From contig JAKOON010000013.1 of NCBI GenBank assembly GCA_022577435.1, positions 4,685,001-4,749,000 of the forward strand: 64,000 nucleotides of DNA. Reading direction: 5' to 3'. This DNA comes from Embiotoca jacksoni. Taxonomy: Eukaryota; Chordata; Actinopteri; Embiotocidae. The translations under genes were made by a program, and so were the position numbers. Each line of letters opens with the position of its first letter. Position 1 is the stretch's first letter. The notes below the pieces were generated by a model. That model saw only the letters and a list, made by a program, of their open reading frames with translations, searched no databases and had not been told where the DNA came from. Below, in pieces: positions 62,601 to 64,000 of the stretch.

Positions 62601-63618
62601 TGACAGAGTCGTTGAATTTGTTACCAGGATCAACGAAAAGCAGCAGAACCTCTTCATGTCAAAAATAGCTGTCTGAGGGAGAGCAAAGCATTGTGGGTCT
62701 TGCAGTGTCAGATAATAGATTCACTTTCCACTGATGTTTTGCTGTATGAGAGTCCTCTTCACTGTTTTTGCATTATCCACTAAACTGCATGGCTTCGTTG
62801 TCTCTGAAACACTCATTTTGATTGCCGTGATCAAAATGGTTATCATGTTGTTGTTGGTTTTTTGTTTTGTTTTGTTTTTTTAAATGGTGTGTACTGTGTT
62901 TCTTTTTGTACATTTGAATACCTTATCTGTATTTTATTTCATATATATTCTAACTGGACCCTTTTGCTCGCTGGATGATGGGTTTATGATCTGCCGGATC
63001 TGACCTCTGAGCCTCTTGGGGCTGGTGACAAAATGATGAAGCTTCATTCCCAAATTGATCAGAGAGGTGTCTTTAGTTGGATAACTGAAAGTTGACAGTG
63101 AAGGTATCAGGATAAAGTTGAACATCGTGATTGTTAAATTGGGGTTTTAAGCGGTTTTTGATAGTTGTTGAAACACAAAGTCAATACTGTAAGTTGAGAA
63201 TAGTTTCAGATTGTTTTTGGGAATGAAGCTAACATCATTTCTTTTGGTATTTGGAAACTTTGATTTACTCCTCCTGACGCACCACAACCTGAGATAATGT
63301 TTGATGATGTGTTTCAGACTGACAAGATCTTGTACAGACTGTTGTAACCGTTAAGTTATGATCAGCGACGAGCACTACTTCCTGTGCCAGTACTAGTAGA
63401 AACGTCTGCTTCTAGGTCCTTATTTATTTCTGCTTTTGTACTCTGTAGTTGCTGTTTTGAAGCTGCTTTATTATATTTATCTTGATCCACAGTGTATGCA
63501 GGTATAAAGAAAATGAAACTGTCTTCTGCAGATGTAACATAAACATTGCCTTTGTCCTACAGATGTGGAGGGCAGAAAGTCTAAAAGCAGGAGCGGGGAG
63601 CCGCAGCAAAGCTGCTAA
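1377..63618 (+). CDS. ccdc88a: Girdin / CCDC88A orthologue, joined from 35-36 exons
   Basis: Girdin-family scaffold: an N-terminal Hook domain (about residues 1-190, microtubule/dynein-linked in this family), a very long Leu/Glu/Lys-rich coiled coil (about 250-1385), a basic phosphoinositide-binding stretch (about 1391-1407), an Akt-type site (RERMRS, Ser1414) and a Ser/Pro-rich C-terminal region. I joined exons by GT/AG sites, phase and similarity to remembered human girdin; the summed exon length is an exact multiple of three. Exons 1-35 give 2003 aa ending in WYEYGCV. Splicing exon 35 at 61754 to 63563 gives 1876 aa, close to human girdin (about 1870). Conserved blocks include HIQEVTHNQENV, MRRTESRQHLSVEL, DESLHLGWELEQLS, DQYKFYDPSPP and STLPRASSVISTAEGTTRR. 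The last blocks, together with the girdin-type tail, favour CCDC88A over CCDC88B/C. In mammals the protein links Akt, actin, trafficking and receptor signalling; the Galpha-binding motif is not seen here. The start ATG has A at -3 and G at +4. Confidence 0.96.
1440..1558 (+). other. Intron 1 (119 bp) with duplicated TAATTAATCA module
   Basis: A very short first intron. It holds two near-identical copies of AGCTCCC(C)TAATTAATCA at 1443-1459 and 1475-1492, with the E-box CACGTG at 1462-1467 between them. The acceptor is TTTTGTTTTCAG. Confidence 0.7.
1559..1659 (+). CDS. ccdc88a: ccdc88a exon 2: Hook domain (aa 22-55)
   Basis: Encodes VKTVGQPTVTDGTQLAEYIE and then LVDGIYLNEIMLEI, matching the girdin/Daple motif VKTFG...LVDG(I/V)FLNQ(I/V)ML. 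It ends in phase 2 at GAGAT/GTAAGT. Confidence 0.95.
1854..1888. repeat. (TG)n followed by poly-G
   Basis: About 7 TG units run into about 20 G residues. Length is prone to assembly error. Confidence 0.9.
3661..3700. repeat. (TG)n microsatellite
   Basis: About 10 TG units followed by degenerate TG/CG and a T-run to 3710. Confidence 0.85.
4020..4717 (+). mobile_element. Decayed pogo/Tigger-like DNA transposon
   Basis: The ends are inverted repeats: the left end begins CCGTATTTTTCGGACTATAA and the reverse complement of the right end begins CCGTAGTTTTCAGACTATAA, followed by GGCG in both (22 of 24 match). Each end is flanked by TA (4018-4019 and 4718-4719), the Tc1/mariner/pogo target duplication. 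Inside, 4468-4521 reads MAPVKRHAYEAGFKLPSN then a stop. After a frame change, 4532-4603 reads AEHGNRAAAKEFNI and onward to a stop. The two fragments resemble the N-terminal helix-turn-helix of pogo/Tigger-type transposases. At about 700 bp there is no room for a DDE domain, so this is an internally deleted, inactive copy. The family assignment is from memory. Confidence 0.8.
5516..5640. promoter_or_regulatory. Cluster of CCAATTA motifs
   Basis: GCCAATTAGA (about 5518), ACCAATTAGC (about 5550), ACCAATTAAA (about 5580) and GCCAATTG (about 5635) fall within 125 bp. Homeodomain-type cores at this density could mark an enhancer, but conservation is unknown. Confidence 0.25.
6262..6279. repeat. Poly-G run
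   Basis: About 18 consecutive G residues on the transcribed-sense strand. Confidence 0.85.
7326..7351. repeat. Poly-T run
   Basis: About 26 T residues. It could be an old retroposon A-tail on the minus strand, but no target duplication is evident. Confidence 0.85.
9379..9458. repeat. (TG)n microsatellite, about 80 bp
   Basis: TG units with two TT interruptions. On both strands it produces spurious Cys-Val or Thr-His open frames. Confidence 0.95.
9753..9783 (+). repeat. G-quadruplex-type G-tract block
   Basis: Five G-tracts of 4-6 G separated by T or TC, on the transcript-sense strand. The pattern fits a very short-loop G-quadruplex. Confidence 0.6.
10092..10132. repeat. (TG)n microsatellite
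   Basis: TG repeat grading into CG-TG steps. Confidence 0.9.
10221..10266. repeat. (GT)n microsatellite
   Basis: Pure GT, about 23 units. Confidence 0.95.
10664..10686. repeat. Poly-G run
   Basis: About 23 consecutive G residues. Confidence 0.9.
12804..12912 (+). CDS. ccdc88a: ccdc88a exon 3: Hook domain (aa 55-91)
   Basis: Encodes NPKATVQRTNKKVNNDPTLR and then IQNLSILTRQIKAYYQ, diagnostic of CCDC88 proteins (human: RVNKKVNNDASLRMHNLSIL). The acceptor is TTTTCCCCTGCAG; the exon ends in phase 0 at CAG/GTCAGA. Confidence 0.96.
20450..20486 (+). repeat. G-rich block (quadruplex-type)
   Basis: G-tracts of 3-7 separated by one to three bases on the sense strand. Confidence 0.5.
21285..21354. 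repeat. (GT)n microsatellite, about 70 bp
   Basis: Pure GT, about 35 units. A shorter GT tract follows at 21463-21500. Confidence 0.95.
21776..21806. repeat. (GT)n microsatellite
   Basis: About 15 GT units. Confidence 0.9.
22310..22395 (+). repeat. Long G-rich, C-poor block
   Basis: More than ten G-tracts (3-13 G) in about 85 bp on the sense strand, almost without C. A strong quadruplex candidate, and the source of a spurious Pro-rich minus-strand frame. Confidence 0.65.
23759..23806. repeat. (GT)n microsatellite
   Basis: About 24 GT units. Confidence 0.95.
24381..24413. repeat. Poly-T/poly-G junction
   Basis: About 13 T followed directly by about 20 G. Confidence 0.9.
26586..26655 (+). 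CDS. ccdc88a: ccdc88a exon 4: Hook domain (aa 92-115)
   Basis: Encodes ETLEQLVMMPLPNVLVLGRN then PLS (human ETLQQLIMMSLPNVLIIGKNPFS). The acceptor is TTCTTTGCAG; the exon ends in phase 1 at CTCTG/GTAAGT. Confidence 0.96.
28251..28286. repeat. Short tandem array, about 12-bp unit
   Basis: Roughly three imperfect copies of a CAGTCAGCCAGC-like unit. Confidence 0.7.
28541..28625. repeat. (CA)n with poly-C insert
   Basis: About 25 CA units, a run of about 14 C, then CA again. Confidence 0.95.
31541..31595. repeat. (CA)n microsatellite
   Basis: Pure CA, about 27 units. Confidence 0.95.
32471..32529 (+). CDS. ccdc88a: ccdc88a exon 5: Hook domain (aa 115-134)
   Basis: Encodes EQGLEEMKKLLLLLLGCAVQ, near-identical to human EQGTEEVKKLLLLLLGCAVQ. 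Ends in phase 0 at CAG/GTAAGA. Confidence 0.97.
32530..33347 (+). other. Intron 5 (818 bp)
   Basis: Plain intron sequence. Nothing seen apart from short T-runs. Confidence 0.8.
33348..33431 (+). CDS. ccdc88a: ccdc88a exon 6: Hook domain (aa 135-162)
   Basis: Encodes CEKKEEYIERIQTLDFDSKA then AIASHIQE. 28 codons, phase 0 at both ends. Confidence 0.97.
33587..33727 (+). CDS. ccdc88a: ccdc88a exon 7: end of Hook domain (aa 163-209)
   Basis: Starts VTHNQENVVDLQWLESGEMP and ends HLKRLVDERDTQLE, the family linker from Hook domain to coiled coil. Phase 0 at both ends; acceptor TTTTAG, donor GAG/GTAATA. Confidence 0.97.
33728..34514 (+). other. Intron 7 (787 bp) with long (GT)n
   Basis: Contains about 77 bp of GT repeat at 34036-34112; otherwise plain. 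Confidence 0.85.
34036..34112. repeat. (GT)n microsatellite, about 77 bp
   Basis: Pure GT, about 38 units. Confidence 0.95.
34515..34687 (+). CDS. ccdc88a: ccdc88a exon 8: linker and start of coiled coil (aa 210-267)
   Basis: Encodes TIVELTQERD, a Ser/Pro linker, then MRRTESRQHLSVELADAKAK and IRRLRQEL. The second block is almost identical to human girdin. Ends in phase 2 at GAACT/GTGAGT. Confidence 0.97.
34688..39029 (+). other. Intron 8 (4.3 kb)
   Basis: No exon supported. Holds T/G runs (35211-35230), (TG)n at 36660-36693 and poly-G at 37766-37781. Confidence 0.8.
36660..36693. repeat. (TG)n microsatellite
   Basis: About 16 TG units followed by a GTGTCCACT duplication. Confidence 0.9.
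39030..39111 (+). CDS. ccdc88a: ccdc88a exon 9: coiled coil (aa 267-294)
   Basis: Encodes EEKSEQLLDTRQELENMEVE then FKRLQQE. Ends in phase 0 at GAG/GTAACG, only about 14 bp before a (CA)n tract. Confidence 0.96.
39126..39188. repeat. (CA)n microsatellite next to the exon 9 donor
   Basis: Pure CA, about 31 units. Confidence 0.95.
39404..39458. repeat. (GT)n microsatellite
   Basis: Pure GT, about 27 units. Confidence 0.95.
39695..39853 (+). CDS. ccdc88a: ccdc88a exon 10: coiled coil (aa 295-347)
   Basis: Encodes LLSDARSARAYRDELDALRE then KAMRVDKLESELTRYKERLH and DIEFYKARVE; nearly invariant relative to human girdin. Phase 0 at both ends. Confidence 0.97.
39854..40505 (+). other. Intron 10 (652 bp)
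   Basis: Plain AT-rich intron; nothing notable. Confidence 0.8.
40506..40652 (+). CDS. ccdc88a: ccdc88a exon 11: coiled coil (aa 348-396)
   Basis: Starts ELKEDNQILLETKTMLEEQL and ends KSKMHDLEM. 49 codons, phase 0 at both ends, with good splice sites. Confidence 0.97.
40807..40951 (+). CDS. ccdc88a: ccdc88a exon 12: coiled coil (aa 397-445)
   Basis: Encodes ERDMDRKRMEELLEENLVLE then MAQKQSMDESLHLGWELEQL, a girdin/Daple signature block. Ends in phase 1 at GAAG/GTGAGA. Confidence 0.97.
40952..41463 (+). other. Intron 12 (512 bp)
   Basis: Plain intron with a T-run at about 41316-41328; nothing else. Confidence 0.8.
41464..41642 (+). CDS. ccdc88a: ccdc88a exon 13: coiled coil (aa 445-504)
   Basis: Encodes APQKSLGEEVNELTSSRLLK then LEKDNQTLLKTVEELRGAAS. 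About five residues shorter than human in the loop after VEELR. Ends in phase 0 at AAA/GTAAGA. Confidence 0.96.
41643..43145 (+). other. Intron 13 (1.5 kb)
   Basis: No exon or repeat recognised. Confidence 0.8.
43146..43283 (+). CDS. ccdc88a: ccdc88a exon 14: coiled coil (aa 505-550), GC donor
   Basis: Encodes LEQLETELTADKESLRSAES then LSTDLMKEKALLEKTLETLR and ENSERQ. Homology to human SERQ-IKILEQEN fixes the end at CAG (43283). The intron then starts GCACGC rather than GT, so this is a GC-AG intron running straight into a (CA)n tract. Confidence 0.93.
43284..43340. repeat. Degenerate (CA)n at the exon 14 donor
   Basis: CA/CG-rich tract starting inside the donor site itself. Confidence 0.9.
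43284..44416 (+). other. Intron 14 (1.1 kb), GC-AG type
   Basis: Begins GCACGC, then degenerate and pure CA repeats to about 43340. A run of about 29 A lies at 43500-43528. The rest is unremarkable. Confidence 0.85.
44417..44600 (+). CDS. ccdc88a: ccdc88a exon 15: coiled coil (aa 551-612)
   Basis: Encodes LKGLEQENKHLSQTVSSLRH then EARVKDVEKENRVLHESICE and KMEFERKQL. Ends in phase 1 at CTAC/GTGAGT. Confidence 0.96.
44683..44813 (+). CDS. ccdc88a: ccdc88a exon 16: coiled coil (aa 612-655)
   Basis: Encodes KELEVMKEKGERVEDLEIQM then QKLERDNESLQKKVASLGIT. The exon's first bases, GTAAGG, themselves match a donor consensus. The real donor, AAG/GTCTGG, is weak. Confidence 0.95.
45044..45337 (+). 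CDS. ccdc88a: ccdc88a exon 17: coiled coil (aa 656-753)
   Basis: A long exon of 98 codons, phase 0 at both ends. Heptad-rich, with repeated LEKEN/LEAEN units, ending ELLKASSKKTERLE as in human girdin. Confidence 0.97.
45338..45672 (+). other. Intron 17 (335 bp)
   Basis: Plain; acceptor CTCCTCTCCCAG. Confidence 0.8.
45673..45855 (+). CDS. ccdc88a: ccdc88a exon 18: coiled coil (aa 754-814)
   Basis: Encodes VSYQGLDTENQRLQKALENS then KKIQQLEVELQEVETENQTL and ends EELKISSKRLEQLEQE. 61 codons, phase 0 at both ends. It begins GTGAGC, a donor-like sequence stronger than the exon 17 donor GTAAAC. Confidence 0.97.
45856..46345 (+). other. Intron 18 (490 bp)
   Basis: Plain; an ATT/T-rich stretch precedes the acceptor. 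Confidence 0.8.
46346..46624 (+). CDS. ccdc88a: ccdc88a exon 19: coiled coil (aa 815-907)
   Basis: Encodes NKTLEQESCQLEKDKKHLEK then ENKRLRQQAEIRDSKLDDSN and ends ATIDKKTLVTLRE. 93 codons, phase 0. Confidence 0.97.
46625..47002 (+). other. Intron 19 (378 bp)
   Basis: Nothing notable. Confidence 0.8.
47003..47127 (+). CDS. ccdc88a: ccdc88a exon 20: coiled coil (aa 908-949)
   Basis: Encodes ELVSEKLRTQQMNNDLEKLT then HELEKIGLNKERLLHDESSD, nearly invariant in the family. Ends in phase 2 at ACAG/GTATCA. Confidence 0.97.
47423..47561 (+). CDS. ccdc88a: ccdc88a exon 21: coiled coil (aa 949-995)
   Basis: Encodes FKLLETKLESTLKSSLEIKE then EKIAALEARLQESSNLNQQL and RQELKT. Ends in phase 0 at ACG/GTCAGC, a weaker donor. 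Confidence 0.96.
47562..48133 (+). other. Intron 21 (572 bp)
   Basis: Plain. Confidence 0.8.
48134..48310 (+). CDS. ccdc88a: ccdc88a exon 22: coiled coil with short Pro/Gly break (aa 996-1054)
   Basis: Starts VKKNYEALRQREEEERMVQS, then an SPPRGGENPQ hinge, then WEKESHETTRELLKVKDRLI. The hinge is a few residues longer than in human. Phase 0 at both ends. Confidence 0.97.
48311..48758 (+). other. Intron 22 (448 bp) with repeat-like sequence
   Basis: At 48390-48500 the sequence TTATTTGGATCCCTATTAGC and the following CACACAAAAAC stretch resemble a common fish interspersed repeat (from memory, unverified). It is followed by an AT microsatellite at 48539-48612. Confidence 0.5.
48539..48612. repeat. 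(TA)n/(TATAGTACAG) AT-rich microsatellite
   Basis: TA dinucleotides with ATTTATAT steps, then two copies of a TATAGTACAG-type unit. Confidence 0.85.
48759..48920 (+). CDS. ccdc88a: ccdc88a exon 23: coiled coil (aa 1055-1108)
   Basis: Gln/Leu-rich: NATLQAEKVALRSQLKQLET then NNTTLQTQNAKLQ, matching human. 54 codons, phase 0. Confidence 0.97.
48921..50235 (+). other. Intron 23 (1.3 kb)
   Basis: Contains a (TG)n tract (49901-49957) and two similar CTTCATCAGCA(A/G)ATG words about 170 bp apart (49060, 49228) that may be repeat remnants. No exon supported. Confidence 0.75.
49901..49957. repeat. (TG)n microsatellite
   Basis: Pure TG, about 28 units. Confidence 0.95.
50236..50513 (+). CDS. ccdc88a: ccdc88a exon 24: coiled coil (aa 1109-1201)
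   Basis: Starts VENSTLSSQSAALMAQNAQL and ends LHERQASEYEALIGKHGGLK then SLEQQHRDLEDK. Locally GC-rich. Ends in phase 2 at GACAA/GTGAGA. Confidence 0.96.
50716..50806. repeat. (TG)n tract at the exon 25 acceptor
   Basis: About 90 bp of TG repeat filling the region where a polypyrimidine tract is expected, ending TGCGTGCGCAG at the splice site. Confidence 0.95.
50808..50951 (+). CDS. ccdc88a: ccdc88a exon 25: coiled coil (aa 1201-1249)
   Basis: Encodes YKQLLQRKGDLEELEKNLKE then ADQYKLLKEENDR. The acceptor GCGCAG has only a (TG)n tract upstream. Phase 2 in, phase 2 out at ACAG/GTCAGA, length 144, so skipping would keep frame. Confidence 0.95.
51059..51245 (+). CDS. ccdc88a: ccdc88a exon 26: coiled coil (aa 1249-1311)
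   Basis: Starts LNTTYRHLVKDNENLQLDHK and ends EFSKLKEQYQQLDISSTKLT then NQCE; strongly conserved. Ends in phase 0 at GAG/GTGAGG. Confidence 0.97.
51246..52237 (+). other. Intron 26 (992 bp)
   Basis: Contains a unique stretch with dispersed CAAATGG/CCATTTG words (51360-51990) and ends in about 70 bp of TG repeat abutting the acceptor. No exon seen. Confidence 0.75.
52163..52234. repeat. (TG)n tract at the exon 27 acceptor
   Basis: About 36 TG units running directly into the TTAG acceptor. Confidence 0.95.
52238..52383 (+). CDS. ccdc88a: ccdc88a exon 27: coiled coil (aa 1312-1360)
   Basis: Encodes LLSQLKGNLEEENRHLLDQI then QTLMLQNRTLLEQTMESKDL, almost identical to human. The acceptor GTGTTAG has no C/T tract. 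Ends in phase 2. Confidence 0.96.
52517..52609 (+). CDS. ccdc88a: ccdc88a exon 28: end of coiled coil (aa 1360-1391)
   Basis: Encodes IDKLNELRRQKEKLEEKIMD then QYKFYDPSPPR, closing the coiled coil. Ends in phase 2 at CGCAG/GTAAAA. Confidence 0.97.
52610..53077 (+). other. Intron 28 (468 bp)
   Basis: A-rich start (52612-52640); otherwise plain. Confidence 0.8.
53078..53280 (+). CDS. ccdc88a: ccdc88a exon 29: phosphoinositide-binding basic stretch and Akt-type site (aa 1391-1459)
   Basis: RRGNWITLKMRKLIKPK is the basic segment that in girdin binds membrane phosphoinositides. It is followed by SRERMRSLTLTPSRSES, where R-E-R-M-R-S fits the Akt consensus RxRxxS (Ser1414, equivalent to human Ser1416/1417). 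Then a Ser/Asp-rich QDSQDSSSIGSGSNSLDD tail. Ends in phase 1 at AGCA/GTGAGT. Confidence 0.96.
53646..53693 (+). CDS. Candidate 16-codon cassette exon, unproven
   Basis: A T/C-rich tract ending CTCTGCGAAG is followed by 48 nt and then ATG/GTATGC. It enters and leaves in phase 1, so it would insert RRGQQSHAQVQGSSN plus one residue between exons 29 and 30 or 31 without shifting frame. I know no matching residues in human girdin. The AAG acceptor is non-optimal, so this could be chance. Confidence 0.3.
55617..55650. repeat. (GTCT)n tetranucleotide repeat upstream of exon 30
   Basis: About eight imperfect GTCT units acting as the pyrimidine tract of the exon 30 acceptor. Confidence 0.85.
55667..55744 (+). 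CDS. ccdc88a: ccdc88a exon 30: basic cassette exon (aa 1459-1485)
   Basis: 78 nt encoding IKRLPFMRNRSKDKDKAKA then IYRRSM; 11 of 25 residues are Lys/Arg. It corresponds to the human girdin segment ALKRLPFLRNRPKDKDK (from memory), which some human isoforms lack. It is phase 1 in and out, so inclusion or skipping both keep frame with exon 31. Donor ATGT/GTAAGA. Confidence 0.93.
55745..57884 (+). other. Intron 30 (2.1 kb)
   Basis: Contains a (CT)n tract (56632-56688) followed by a decoy acceptor TTCTGTCAG, and poly-A at 57762-57782. No supported exon. Confidence 0.75.
56632..56688. repeat. (CT)n microsatellite
   Basis: About 25 CT units on the sense strand. Confidence 0.95.
57885..58121 (+). 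CDS. ccdc88a: ccdc88a exon 31: C-terminal linker (aa 1485-1564)
   Basis: Starts SMNDLLQTMAMAASPGAQWA then GSSENLDGP, aligning with human MNDLVQSMVLAGGQWTGSTENL. It then carries a Gly/Arg-rich insert and RMKELAFSTNAIDCTALTL. GC-rich. Ends in phase 1 at AAAG/GTCAGG. Confidence 0.95.
58262..58315 (+). CDS. ccdc88a: ccdc88a exon 32: Ser/Asp-rich linker (aa 1564-1582)
   Basis: A 54-nt exon encoding DNASCEDVAGSSEDPKSH. Phase 1 in and out, flanked by CAACAG and GTAAGA. Human counterpart is the TTSFEDISPQGVSDDSS region. Confidence 0.9.
58316..59845 (+). other. Intron 32 (1.5 kb)
   Basis: Has a short (TG)n at 59083-59105 and poly-G at 59235-59257. No exon seen. Confidence 0.75.
59235..59257. repeat. 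Poly-G run
   Basis: About 23 G residues. Confidence 0.9.
59846..59935 (+). CDS. ccdc88a: ccdc88a exon 33: Ser/Asn-rich linker (aa 1582-1612)
   Basis: Encodes SRPTSLHSNRTISSNSNNNS then HLISPLEVK, matching human SRPASLDSGRTSTSNSNNN...HEVK. Phase 1 in and out. Confidence 0.95.
59936..60541 (+). other. Intron 33 (606 bp)
   Basis: Plain. Confidence 0.8.
60542..60828 (+). CDS. ccdc88a: ccdc88a exon 34: C-terminal domain (aa 1612-1707)
   Basis: Encodes LSRPHSESSGEFSLSLDQEV then WSSSGSSPVQQPMSSRSSHQ and IRKTGSPSNEVLSLQQFLDE. The latter aligns with human KIKTGSPGSEVVTLQQFLEE. Ends in phase 0 at GCAGAG/GTGAAG. GC-rich, with CAG-rich stretches. Confidence 0.95.
60829..61300 (+). other. Intron 34 (472 bp)
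   Basis: Plain. I searched it for a GBA-type (GDFYD or SDYF) coding segment and saw none. Confidence 0.75.
61301..61754 (+). CDS. ccdc88a: ccdc88a exon 35, short form: spliced to exon 36
   Basis: The same exon ended at ACACCCA/GTGAGT, a near-perfect donor at 61755, in phase 1. Joining to 63563 restores frame and gives a girdin-type tail. The length of the resulting protein (1876 aa) is close to human girdin. Confidence 0.85.
61301..62191 (+). CDS. ccdc88a: ccdc88a exon 35, long form: C-terminal domain with Daple-type PDZ-binding end (aa 1708-2003)
   Basis: Starts SGSQENL (human SSSQENL) and carries STLPRASSVISTAEGTTRRT then SIHDMLSKDQRQPVSVD, diagnostic of girdin. Read through, it continues into a Ser/Pro-rich stretch with KPPPPPPPVP (62015-62044), a possible SH3/EVH1/profilin ligand, and ends NPEDNQSLWYEYGCV with a stop at 62189-62191. 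The last seven residues equal the Dishevelled-binding C terminus of Daple. No GBA motif is present, and the human pTyr context NPYATLPRASS reads SASSTLPRASS. A strong internal donor at 61755 and a weaker one at 62013, both in phase 1, permit the alternative end. Confidence 0.92.
   Translation, partial: SGSQENLTVDSPRLSTSSEHVQKERTLTKGRGILRSSSGRAAPVSIDRPPRSCGQPGRPTLRKAESTRVRGSAPIRSSLSMQGKATSVSDRLDSASSTLPRASSVISTAEGTTRRTSIHDMLSKDQRQPVSVDTHPPVASTKAGLRSQPTPSEYHPTSTNRKGPLTTVTSPLPKSLSLPCHSLEDPDLSTLESFLGPSFTVESVFMDSIFSEPADKNLPFLSLNPTLVSNISGPPVTSKPPPPPPPVPNHISTQNQTPPHSQSNGQSRSSSASEDVEPSNLNPEDNQSLWYEYGCV
61755..63562 (+). other. Alternative last intron, or coding tail plus 3'UTR of the long form
   Basis: From 61755 to 62191 this is open and codes for the Daple-like tail. 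From 62192 it is non-coding, with T-rich stretches (62860-62940) and no clear AATAAA. The 3' end is TTTGTCCTACAG at 63551-63562, a good acceptor. Confidence 0.75.
63563..63618 (+). CDS. ccdc88a: ccdc88a exon 36: girdin-type C terminus (aa 1859-1876 of the short form)
   Basis: With the A from 61754 it reads NVEGRKSKSRSGEPQQSC then TAA (63616-63618). The remembered human girdin end is NVDKVQESRNSKSRSREQQSS: the NV start, SKSRS core, E and QQS all align and the length is similar. The match, the phase and the acceptor together make chance unlikely. Confidence 0.85.
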
Positions 63619-64000
63619 ACCCTGCCCCCCCCCCCAACCTTCCACCCCCCCACCCTCGTCTGTCAGCTACCATGCTGCGAGCGCGTGGTGAGTGAGCGCT
63701 GCTTGAGCGGGAGGAAAAAGGGGAGGGGGGTGGTGTCGGTCTTGTCTCCATGGGAACCTAAAACATGGTGTAACAGATGTCGTCCATCCTGCTGTGCACT
63801 TGCCTTCCCTGCTTCCTTAAGCTGTTACCCAAAAGCCGCCCCCCTCCTCCCCCTCTCACTGTCCTGTCCGTCCCCTCACTGTCCCTGTGGTGCCAAACGC
63901 CTGTTCACAGAGCCTGATGGGACCCTGGTCTGCATGGCATATGGGCCGTTTTACCATGTTGCTCCGAGTGGATGAACGCTTTGCCTGTTTTTTTATTTTT
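63619..64000 (+). other. 3'UTR of the girdin-type form, to window edge
   Basis: C-rich tracts (63627-63655, 63838-63880) and plain sequence. No AATAAA polyadenylation signal before the window ends, so the true 3' end probably lies outside. Confidence 0.5.

Noticed and set aside
63685..63975. 96-codon open frame at the window end
   Set aside because: Lies in the 3'UTR, C-rich, no recognisable protein.
1..64000. tRNA, rRNA, CRISPR or microbial defence loci
   Set aside because: None visible. The CA/GT arrays are microsatellites without spacers, and the gene structure is clearly vertebrate.

Overview
The window is genomic DNA from a ray-finned (teleost-type) fish. It is AT-balanced, very rich in (GT)n/(CA)n microsatellites and homopolymer runs, and holds a single large multi-exon gene on the + strand. 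Everything protein-coding that I can support belongs to this one gene, an orthologue of CCDC88A (girdin/GIV). I assembled 35 coding exons from 1377 to 62191, plus an alternative last exon at 63563-63618. The splice phases all agree and the joined reading frame is open throughout. Comparison with human girdin and Daple is from memory, not from a search. Which fish, and which ccdc88a paralogue (teleosts often keep two), cannot be decided here.

Layout: 1-1376 is upstream/5' leader sequence with short uORFs and a possible 5'UTR intron. Exons 1-7 (1377-33727) encode the Hook domain and are spread over 32 kb of long introns. Intron 2 carries a decayed pogo/Tigger-like DNA transposon (4020-4717). 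Exons 8-28 (34515-52609) encode a coiled coil of more than 1,100 residues and are packed more tightly. Exons 29-34 (53078-60828) encode the basic phosphoinositide-binding segment with a conserved Akt-type site, and a Ser-rich linker. Exon 35 (61301-62191) encodes the C-terminal domain.

The main discovery is that the gene appears to offer two different C termini. If exon 35 is read through, the protein (2003 aa) ends in WYEYGCV, the Dishevelled-type PDZ-binding end known from the paralogue Daple (CCDC88C). If a consensus donor inside exon 35 (61755) is joined to the acceptor at 63562, the protein (1876 aa) ends in a short tail that aligns with the mammalian girdin C terminus. Neither form shows the Galpha-binding GBA motif, or the two phospho-tyrosine contexts, that define mammalian GIV. 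The fish gene therefore looks like a girdin body with an optional Daple tail and no recognisable G-protein module.

Other points of interest are a GC-AG intron after exon 14, long (TG)n tracts occupying the acceptor region of exons 25 and 27, a complementary (CA)n/(GT)n pair inside intron 9, exons beginning with a donor-like sequence (exons 16 and 18), a conserved basic cassette exon (exon 30) and a candidate unannotated 48-nt cassette. There are no bacterial-type systems, CRISPR arrays, tRNA or rRNA genes that I can see.
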